13,689 bases of DNA, from positions 1 to 13,689 of the forward strand of contig JAAYHP010000216.1 of the NCBI GenBank assembly GCA_012735355.1, read 5' to 3'. Positions 8,630-13,689 of this stretch are shown piece after piece. Origin of the DNA: Lysinibacillus sp. (GTDB taxonomy: Bacteria; Bacillota; Bacilli; Bacillales_A; Planococcaceae). Position numbers and translations under genes: made by a program. Each line of letters starts with the position of its first letter. The first letter of the stretch is position 1. A model generated the notes under the pieces. It had not been told where the DNA came from, searched no databases, and saw only the letters and a program-made list of their open reading frames with translations.

Positions 8630-8767
8630 TTATAGTTTAAGAAAATCTAACAAAGTTGTTAGAACGATTAATAAAGTTGCTAGTTTTACATAGACCATAA
8701 TGTCTTTTTCTTCGGCAAGTAATAGCAAACATTTTCCTATTAATATAATCAAAATTAGTTTGATCAA
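8630..8767 (-). CDS. spoIIIAF: Miniature SpoIIIAF-like protein, membrane part only
   Basis: A 45-residue protein in the position of spoIIIAF, made almost wholly of two hydrophobic helices (about residues 3-17 and 24-43) joined by AEEKDIM. The second helix and end (YVKLATLLIVLTTLLDFLKL) resemble the second membrane segment of B. subtilis SpoIIIAF (about YAKMVVSLLLIVVMLTPIFKL). The following soluble ring-forming domain, about 150 residues in B. subtilis, is absent, and only 71 bases separate this stop from spoIIIAG. TTG 8767 is chosen because it overlaps the spoIIIAE stop as TTGA and has GGGGTGGGG 8 bases upstream; the same frame continues upstream but would overlap spoIIIAE by about 90 bases. 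Identity rests on position and a short similarity. Confidence 0.65.
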   Translation of the reverse strand: MIKLILIILIGKCLLLLAEEKDIMVYVKLATLLIVLTTLLDFLKL

Positions 8768-9675
8768 AAGCTTTTCCCCACCCCAAGCTGCAACATGACC
8801 ATTAAAATTAGCCAAATAAAGACGAAAGCGATTCCAAGTAATATTGCTGTAGCGCATAATACGAGTAGAGACTTACCTACATCATCAAGTAAACCGCTTA
8901 TCGTTCCGCCAGAAAATGGTTCAACTAAGGCAGCTAAAATTTTAAACGTCATCGCATGAATTAATAACTTTCCAGCGGGATAAAAGGCAGCAATCCAAAA
9001 GGCAGTCATCGCACTAAAACCCGCTATCGTAGTCGCCGTTGATTGATATTTTTGAAAGATGGAAAAACCTTCAACAATTAAAGAGCCAACGATTGGAATT
9101 GATTGTTCGATTACCTTTTTCACAGGACTTGCTACCGCTTTATCGACGGTGAAAAAAGCGACACCTGCGAAGGATAAAAAGGCCACCATTAAAAGGAGAG
9201 TAGCTGTAATCAATGTCATCATTGAGCCGCGAATTAAATCAGATGCTTTTGAAAATGACATTTCTTGAATAAATCTTGTACAAAAGTCAAGAATCATTGC
9301 GATGATAATCGCAGGTATCAATACGTTTTGACATAACAAAAATAGAAATTCAAAGATGACAATCACTACTGGACTCCAAGCAATAAACGAAAACACCGCA
9401 TTTAACACTACGAGCAAAGACATAAGGAGCGGCGTTAACGATAAAAAGAAATCCGCAGCGACATTTACAATATCCGCCATTAGGCCAAATGCATCCATGA
9501 CAGTTTGTCCAAGGGTTAAAACGAGGACAATGATAAATAATGTATCTCCCCATTTTTTAAATTGCGGTACAAATGCTTCTAAAATTAGAAAGAGAATGGT
9601 ATATGTGACGATAAGTATGATCGATTTACCTGCAATTTTTAATGGATCGATAAAAATGTTGAGTATTTCATCCAT
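8764..9675 (-). CDS. spoIIIAE: Stage III sporulation protein AE, lacking the N-terminal domain
   Basis: Polytopic mother-cell membrane protein of the SpoIIIA-SpoIIQ channel, 303 residues against about 399 in B. subtilis. The membrane core is recognisable: a run of about seven or eight hydrophobic helices with FFLSLTPLLMSLLVVLNAVFS, ASDLIRGSMMTL, FFTVDKAVASPVKKVIEQSIPIVGSL, FYPAGKLLIHAMTFKILAALVEPFSGG and a C-terminal hydrophobic helix, all in the family order. What is missing is the cleavable signal peptide and the first extracellular region of about 95 residues. The start is fixed by AAGGAG (9683-9688) 7 bases before ATG 9675, and the upstream region is occupied by spoIIIAD, so the missing part is not a misplaced start. 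Confidence 0.92.
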   Translation of the reverse strand: MDEILNIFIDPLKIAGKSIILIVTYTILFLILEAFVPQFKKWGDTLFIIVLVLTLGQTVMDAFGLMADIVNVAADFFLSLTPLLMSLLVVLNAVFSFIAWSPVVIVIFEFLFLLCQNVLIPAIIIAMILDFCTRFIQEMSFSKASDLIRGSMMTLITATLLLMVAFLSFAGVAFFTVDKAVASPVKKVIEQSIPIVGSLIVEGFSIFQKYQSTATTIAGFSAMTAFWIAAFYPAGKLLIHAMTFKILAALVEPFSGGTISGLLDDVGKSLLVLCATAILLGIAFVFIWLILMVMLQLGVGKSF

Positions 9676-9687
9676 GCGCCAAGCTCC

Positions 9688-10065
9688 TTATTGAAGCTTA
9701 TCTAAAATCGAAGAAAAACTTGAAAGTACTTTGGCAAATTCACCTATCCAATAAGTTAACAAAACGATGCGAACGGAAAACATGACGAACTCACCAATCG
9801 TCTCATGCTCCTGTTCATCAAATAACATTTTAAAAAATAAACCTAGTTGATAAAAAAGAGCAGAATAAACAAGCTGAGGAACGTACGGTACTGAATTAAC
9901 ATATGACAGGATTTGTCCAATTAATGGAAGTACAGATTTAGAAAGTAGAAAATGTAATAATATGAAAAAGAAAATGATGGCAATGAGTGAATGTAGTTTT
10001 GGGACGGTTTCTTTAATAAGTAGTAAGATGATTAGCAATATTACGGCATAAATTAAAATCGTCAT
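9688..10065 (-). CDS. spoIIIAD: Stage III sporulation protein AD
   Basis: Small polytopic membrane protein of the SpoIIIA complex, 125 residues against about 133 in B. subtilis. It shows three to four hydrophobic helices: 2-18 (ending in LLIKE, aligning with LIVKE of the family), 24-45, and further segments around 65-82 and 94-112, with YWIGEFAKVLSSFSSILDKL near the end matching the conserved IAEFGAQLTKDAG region only in part. It is the most divergent of the recognised genes, and its identity is supported by position between spoIIIAC and spoIIIAE. It begins three bases after the spoIIIAC stop without a clear ribosome site, implying translational coupling. Confidence 0.8.
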   Translation of the reverse strand: MTILIYAVILLIILLLIKETVPKLHSLIAIIFFFILLHFLLSKSVLPLIGQILSYVNSVPYVPQLVYSALFYQLGLFFKMLFDEQEHETIGEFVMFSVRIVLLTYWIGEFAKVLSSFSSILDKLQ

Positions 10066-10068
10066 ATA

Positions 10069-10272
10069 TTAATTCGTGAGCCATTGGAAAAATAACATAA
10101 TTTCACCAAAAAAGAGCCGTAAAAATCGGATTAGTTCTGCAGCCATATATAGATATGCAATGAAGAATATATAGAATGTAAATTCCTTTTTACCAACTTG
10201 GTCAAAAAAGACATGAAGTAGTGCAATAATAAGTCCTACTCCTGCCACCCTTAATACATCCTGTAATTCCAT
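10069..10272 (-). CDS. spoIIIAC: Stage III sporulation protein AC
   Basis: Small membrane protein of the SpoIIIA complex, 67 residues (68 in B. subtilis). The N-terminal half LRVAGVGLIIALLHVFFDQVGKKEF closely matches the family pattern (IAGVGIVVAFLHTILDQMGKKEY), followed by a second hydrophobic helix. ATG 10272 is chosen because AAGGAGG (10280-10286) stands 7 bases upstream; the longer frame begins inside the leader. It is the first gene of the operon here. In B. subtilis spoIIIAA and spoIIIAB precede it, but here the efp terminator and a sigma-E-like promoter are directly upstream. Confidence 0.92.
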   Translation of the reverse strand: MELQDVLRVAGVGLIIALLHVFFDQVGKKEFTFYIFFIAYLYMAAELIRFLRLFFGEIMLFFQWLTN

Positions 10273-10294
10273 TTTGACGCCTCCTTGTGAAAGC

Positions 10295-10323
10295 AATATA
10301 TGAGCTTGTTCAATTAAATAGAC
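10295..10323 (-). promoter_or_regulatory. Candidate sigma-E promoter of the reduced spoIIIA operon
   Basis: On the minus strand, CATATATT (10295-10302) matches the sigma-E -10 consensus CATACAHT at seven of eight positions, and GTCTATT (10317-10323) matches the -35 consensus KMATATT at five of seven, with a 14-base spacer as sigma-E prefers. It lies 22 bases upstream of spoIIIAC. Sigma-E is the early mother-cell factor known to drive spoIIIA. Confidence 0.7.
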
Positions 10324-10334
10324 CTAAGATAAAT

Positions 10335-10370
10335 AAAAAAAGTGGACGAGATATTCACGTCCACTTTTTT
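10335..10370 (-). terminator. Terminator of efp
   Basis: AAAAAAGTGGACG and CGTCCACTTTTTT pair perfectly around a 9-base loop and run into a T-rich stretch on the minus strand, 11 bases after the efp stop. It closes the yqhR-aroQ-yqhT-efp run and isolates spoIIIAC. Confidence 0.92.
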
Positions 10371-10381
10371 ACAATATTCAA

Positions 10382-10939
10382 TTACGCACGAGATACGTAC
10401 GATCCGTCTGTTGTGTTGATAACTAAAACATCTCCTTCGTTTACGAAGAACGGTACTTGTACAATCAGTCCAGTTTCTAACGTTGCAGGTTTTGAACCGC
10501 CAGAAGCAGTATCCCCTTTAATACCTGGTTCTGTTTCAATCACTTTTAATTCAACAGTGTTTGGTAATTCTACACCAAGCATTTCTCCTTGGTAAGACAT
10601 AATATAAACTTCCATATTTTCTTTTAAGAATTTTAATTCATATTCAATTTGGTTTGCATTTAGTTCCGTTTGTTCGTAACTTTCTAAGTCCATGAATACG
10701 TGAGAATCGCCTTGAGCATATAAATATTGCATTTTACGGTTCTCTACCATCGCTTTTTCTACTTTTTCACCTGCACGGAACGTTTTTTCTGTTACGTTTC
10801 CATTTCGTAAGTTGCGTAATTTAGAGCGAACAAAGGCTGCTCCTTTACCAGGTTTTACGTGTTGGAAATCCATCACACGGTATAAATCTCCATCTACAAT
10901 AATAGTTAGTCCCGTACGAAATTCGTTCACTGAAATCAT
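10382..10939 (-). CDS. efp: Translation elongation factor P
   Basis: Ribosome-binding factor that relieves stalling at polyproline stretches; 185 residues, normal size. It has three beta-barrel domains: KOW-like N-terminal ([33 protein letters not shown]), a middle OB domain from about 66, and a C-terminal OB domain from about 130 ending in the signature around [12 protein letters not shown]. Lys32 in PGKG is the residue that carries the 5-aminopentanol modification in B. subtilis, and it is present. GGAGGA precedes the ATG. It lies 14 bases after yqhT, as in relatives. Confidence 0.98.
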   Translation of the reverse strand: MISVNEFRTGLTIIVDGDLYRVMDFQHVKPGKGAAFVRSKLRNLRNGNVTEKTFRAGEKVEKAMVENRKMQYLYAQGDSHVFMDLESYEQTELNANQIEYELKFLKENMEVYIMSYQGEMLGVELPNTVELKVIETEPGIKGDTASGGSKPATLETGLIVQVPFFVNEGDVLVINTTDGSYVSRA

Positions 10940-10953
10940 GTATATTCCTCCAA

Positions 10954-12015
10954 TTATAAAATGATAAGTTCTTTTTTCGAATGAGTTAATTTTTCATTAC
11001 CAGTCGGTGTAATGACGATGTCGTCTTCAATGCGAACCCCGCCAATTTCCGGTAAATAAACTCCCGGTTCAATCGTAACGACCATGTTTGGCTCAAGTAC
11101 TTGATCCGAACGATAGGAAAGGGTTGGGCCTTCGTGTATTTCTAAACCGATTCCATGACCGAGAGAATGACCAAAGGCTTTTCCATATCCTTTTTCCGTT
11201 AAAAAATCCCTTGCAATTTTGTCCGCTTCTTTACCTGTTAACCCTGGACCTACTTTTTCTAGCGCCAACAGTTGAGCTTCCAAAACGACATTATACATTT
11301 CTATTAATTTGGGATTCGGCGTACCTACCGCAATCGTACGAGTAATATCAGAAACATAGCCATTATAAATCGCACCGAAGTCTAATGTAACAAAATCGCC
11401 TTTTTCAATGACTTTATTTGTCGCAACCCCATGAGGCAATGCGCTTCTTGTGCCACTTGCGACAATCGTATCAAAGGAAGAAGACGACGCTCCTTGTTTC
11501 CTCATGAAAAATTCAAGTTCATTCGAAACTTCCAGCTCTGTTACTCCAGGCTTGATAAAGTCCAATATGTGATTAAATGCTGCATCCGCTATTTGACATG
11601 CAACCTTTATAATATTAATCTCTTCATTTGTCTTAATCAAGCGGATTTTTTCAATTATACCGGATAATGGCACTAGTTTTGCATTGAATTGTTCCTGAAA
11701 ACTTTCGAATTTTCCATAAGTTACCGTATCTTTTTCAAACCCTAATGTTTTGATTCCCAACTTATCGATTTGCTTTCCTACTTCTTTTAGTATGGTACTT
11801 TCTTGCTCAATAATGCGAAAATGTTTCACCTGTTCTTTCGCTTGTTCCGTATAACGAAAATCCGTAATAAAAACCGCATCGTTTTCAGATACTATGGCGA
11901 TGCCACTTGTTCCCGTAAATCCAGTCATATACCTGCGATTATAAGGATTCGTGATCAACAATGCATCCACTTGATAACTTTTAAGCGCTTTTCTTAATTT
12001 TTCAAGTTTAATCAT
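10954..12015 (-). CDS. yqhT: M24 family Xaa-Pro dipeptidase/aminopeptidase YqhT
   Basis: Cytosolic metallopeptidase with the pita-bread fold, cleaving Xaa-Pro bonds. It has 353 residues. The N-terminal creatinase-like domain covers about 1-125 ([39 protein letters not shown]). The catalytic domain holds the five dinuclear metal ligands: Asp212 and Asp223 ([13 protein letters not shown]), His287 (GHSLGHGIG), Glu316 (TIEPGVY) and Glu330 (GGVRIEDD), all intact. The start overlaps the aroQ stop as ATGA with AAAGGAAA upstream. Together with EF-P it forms a proline-related pair seen in many Firmicutes, though the functional link is only inferred. Whether it prefers dipeptides or longer peptides cannot be told. 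Confidence 0.93.
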   Translation of the reverse strand: MIKLEKLRKALKSYQVDALLITNPYNRRYMTGFTGTSGIAIVSENDAVFITDFRYTEQAKEQVKHFRIIEQESTILKEVGKQIDKLGIKTLGFEKDTVTYGKFESFQEQFNAKLVPLSGIIEKIRLIKTNEEINIIKVACQIADAAFNHILDFIKPGVTELEVSNELEFFMRKQGASSSSFDTIVASGTRSALPHGVATNKVIEKGDFVTLDFGAIYNGYVSDITRTIAVGTPNPKLIEMYNVVLEAQLLALEKVGPGLTGKEADKIARDFLTEKGYGKAFGHSLGHGIGLEIHEGPTLSYRSDQVLEPNMVVTIEPGVYLPEIGGVRIEDDIVITPTGNEKLTHSKKELIIL

Positions 12016-12458
12016 TTATTTTTCCTTTCTTCTCCTTGTAAAAACTTTCTTAAAGCTAATTCATAGCCAAAGGTTCCAAGCCCACAAATTTGCCCAATGC
12101 ATTCTGCCGCCAGTAGTGACTTATGTCGAAATTCTTCCCTTTTATGTATGTTCGAGATGTGTACCTCAATAACCGGTACATTCACGCTTGCAATGGCATC
12201 TCGAAGGGCTACACTCGTATGGGTATAAGCACCTGGATTAAATACGATCCCTTTTACCCCAGTTTCTTCTGCTTCATGAATCCAATCAATCAGTTCCCCT
12301 TCATGATTCGATTGCTTGAACTCTAACTCAGCATTAAATTCTTTCACAAGGGATAAACACTTTTCTTTTACATCTTCCAGCGTTTCGTAGCCATATATTT
12401 CAGGTTCTCGTTTCCCTAATCGATTTAAATTAGGTCCATTTAATACCAAATACTTCAT
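12012..12458 (-). CDS. aroQ: 3-Dehydroquinate dehydratase, type II
   Basis: Third step of the shikimate pathway: 3-dehydroquinate to 3-dehydroshikimate in a dodecameric flavodoxin-like enzyme. It has 148 residues, the usual length. The signature [19 protein letters not shown] carries Arg17 and the catalytic Tyr22. [15 protein letters not shown] (49-63), [17 protein letters not shown] (73-89) and [19 protein letters not shown] (96-114, catalytic His100) are all as expected. AAAGGAG precedes ATG 12458 by 8 bases. It overlaps yqhT by four bases, so the two are coupled. This is the gene called yqhS in B. subtilis. Confidence 0.97.
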   Translation of the reverse strand: MKYLVLNGPNLNRLGKREPEIYGYETLEDVKEKCLSLVKEFNAELEFKQSNHEGELIDWIHEAEETGVKGIVFNPGAYTHTSVALRDAIASVNVPVIEVHISNIHKREEFRHKSLLAAECIGQICGLGTFGYELALRKFLQGEERKNK

Positions 12459-12495
12459 TCACGATTCTCCTTTATTAACGGAAATTTCCACCTTT

Positions 12496-12948
12496 TTATT
12501 TTATCACAGACTCCTTATAGGGCAACCTATTTCGTTCTAGATGGGCTTGATAATGAAAAGAAGCCGTTTCAAAAACGAATCTCGCTGTAATAATAACCAT
12601 CACCATAAAGGGAATCGACAACTTTTTAAATGATGAAAGTTCAGCAGGTAAATCAAAAATTATCCATTCTGCAATGATGGCAAAAAGTGCTCCGATTACG
12701 AGAGATGTTATAAAAGGCGGCACATTATGAACGTATTGCATAATTAAATAAAAAACGAACGTCACAAAAAAAATTAATATCGCTAAAAAAATCCAGCTAA
12801 TAAGTGGATGACTATCTTCAAAAATATGATATCTACTTGTAAACCCGATTGGATTCCATCGAATAAATCTAAATAAGGACAACATTTTTAAGCTGACCGT
12901 AAGAAAAATAGATGCAAAAATACTTGTTATGAAAGCTAAGTACAACAT
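12496..12948 (-). CDS. yqhR: Membrane protein YqhR
   Basis: Integral membrane protein of unknown function, 150 residues. Four membrane helices are visible, roughly 5-24, 50-70, 80-98 and 112-128, with a conserved-looking loop FRFIRWNPIGFTSRYHIFE between the first two. The identification rests on size, topology and position between yqhQ and aroQ. AGAGGTGA precedes ATG 12948 by about 8 bases; a TTG one codon earlier is less well spaced. It is divergent from yqhQ and probably first in the run leading to efp. Confidence 0.82.
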   Translation of the reverse strand: MLYLAFITSIFASIFLTVSLKMLSLFRFIRWNPIGFTSRYHIFEDSHPLISWIFLAILIFFVTFVFYLIMQYVHNVPPFITSLVIGALFAIIAEWIIFDLPAELSSFKKLSIPFMVMVIITARFVFETASFHYQAHLERNRLPYKESVIK

Positions 12949-13029
12949 CAAAAATCACCTCTTTATATATATTTTTGCCAATATTGATTTTTCGTATGCG
13001 TAACCGTAGTGCAAATGATAAAAATTTAG

Positions 13030-13035
13030 TACAAT
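13030..13035 (+). promoter_or_regulatory. Candidate -10 box for yqhQ
   Basis: TACAAT, overlapping a following TATAAA, lies about 47 bases upstream of yqhQ in the divergent yqhR-yqhQ gap. No good -35 is visible, so this is a weak call. Confidence 0.35.
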
Positions 13036-13081
13036 ATAAAAGTTAAAAGAATGAAATATTGATAGAGAGTGGTGTCGTTCG

Positions 13082-13689
13082 TTGAGCAAGCAAACACCTG
13101 TTTATGGAGGACAGGCACTATTAGAAGGTGTCATGTTCGGAGGTAAAGAACATACCGTTGCGGCCATTCGTCGTAACGATGAATCCATTGAATATTATTA
13201 TGCAAAAAAACCTAAAAAACCTATACTACAAAAGTTAAAGAAGATTCCTTTCGTGCGTGGAAATATTGCGATTATCGAGTCTTCTGCCATCGGTTCAAAG
13301 CACTTGCAGTTTTCGAGTGATCGCTATGACGTAACTCCGGGTGAGGAGGAAGAACAAGGACAAGAAATGTCTAAATTACAGATGATTCTTGGAGTTGCTG
13401 TCGTTGGAGTCCTTTCCTTTTTATTCGGGAAATTTGTATTTACATTAGTTCCTGTATTTATTGCTGACTTATTTTCTCCTTGGATTTCAGGGAAATACCC
13501 TCAAATCTTTTTAGAAACCGGCATTAAATTTATTTTGCTTCTCGTGTACTTATATTTAATTTCATTGACCCCTATTATTAAACGGGTCTTCCAATATCAC
13601 GGGGCGGAACATAAAGTCATTAATTGCTACGAAAATGGTCTTGAATTAACGGTTGAAAATGTTCAAAAGCAATCAAGGCTACATTATCG
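13082..13689 (+). CDS. yqhQ: DUF1385 membrane protein YqhQ (cut by window end)
   Basis: The first 202 codons of the conserved DUF1385 membrane protein of unknown function, the only plus-strand gene. Family features: GGQALLEGVMFGGKEHTVAAIRR (residues 8-30), the FVRGNIAIIES stretch near 59, two hydrophobic segments (about 103-128 and 143-162), and the motif YHGAEHKVINCYENG near 171-185. The start is TTG 13082, preceded by GAGAGTGGTG, and no ATG or GTG precedes it in frame. B. subtilis yqhQ sits at the same place, divergent from yqhR. A metal or ligand role for the HGAEH motif is plausible but unproven. Confidence 0.93.
   Translation, partial: MSKQTPVYGGQALLEGVMFGGKEHTVAAIRRNDESIEYYYAKKPKKPILQKLKKIPFVRGNIAIIESSAIGSKHLQFSSDRYDVTPGEEEEQGQEMSKLQMILGVAVVGVLSFLFGKFVFTLVPVFIADLFSPWISGKYPQIFLETGIKFILLLVYLYLISLTPIIKRVFQYHGAEHKVINCYENGLELTVENVQKQSRLHY

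Noticed and set aside
8630..8857. A longer 75-residue frame starting at ATG 8857 for the mini-SpoIIIAF
   Set aside because: It would overlap spoIIIAE by about 90 bases, and its extra residues (including HVAAWGG) are not membrane-like. The TTG overlapping the stop has the better context.
9350..9553. Cysteine-rich minus-strand frame inside spoIIIAE
   Set aside because: An out-of-frame shadow of the membrane-helix codons of spoIIIAE, with no start context.

Overview
The window is a chromosomal segment from a low-GC, endospore-forming member of the Bacillaceae. The genus cannot be fixed from sequence alone. Almost every gene lies on the minus strand and follows the Bacillus subtilis order yqhQ / yqhR-aroQ-yqhT-efp / spoIIIA / accB-accC / yqhY / nusB-folD-xseA, with only yqhQ divergent. 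Starts other than ATG are common: TTG for accB, yqhQ, the mini-spoIIIAF and probably the luciferase-like gene, and GTG for spoIIIAG.

Layout from the right end to the left. yqhQ (plus strand, cut by the window end) diverges from yqhR, aroQ, yqhT and efp, which form a tight run closed by a strong terminator. Next is a spoIIIA operon, the mother-cell/forespore feeding-tube genes. A terminator then separates it from accB-accC (acetyl-CoA carboxylase), which ends at another strong terminator. A luciferase-like flavin monooxygenase gene and yqhY (Asp23 family) follow. A separate glpK (glycerol kinase) sits where B. subtilis has none. A roughly 490-bp interval holds a tiny, possibly broken gene and two terminators. 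Then come nusB, folD and the first 97 codons of xseA.

The most interesting part is the spoIIIA operon at 7621-10323. It is reduced relative to the classical eight-gene operon. spoIIIAA (ATPase) and spoIIIAB are absent, and efp's terminator is followed directly by a sigma-E-like promoter and spoIIIAC. SpoIIIAE lacks its signal peptide and N-terminal domain. The SpoIIIAF position holds only a 45-residue two-helix protein with no ring-forming domain. SpoIIIAG is about 100 residues short and has lost most of the beta-insertion seen in the known 30-subunit ring. All remaining reading frames are open, with ribosome sites or coupled overlaps, so this looks like a maintained miniature apparatus rather than a decaying one.

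The other genes are housekeeping: one-carbon metabolism (folD), transcription antitermination (nusB), DNA repair (xseA), fatty-acid synthesis (accBC, with yqhY as a probable modulator), shikimate pathway (aroQ), translation of polyproline stretches (efp) and peptide turnover (yqhT).
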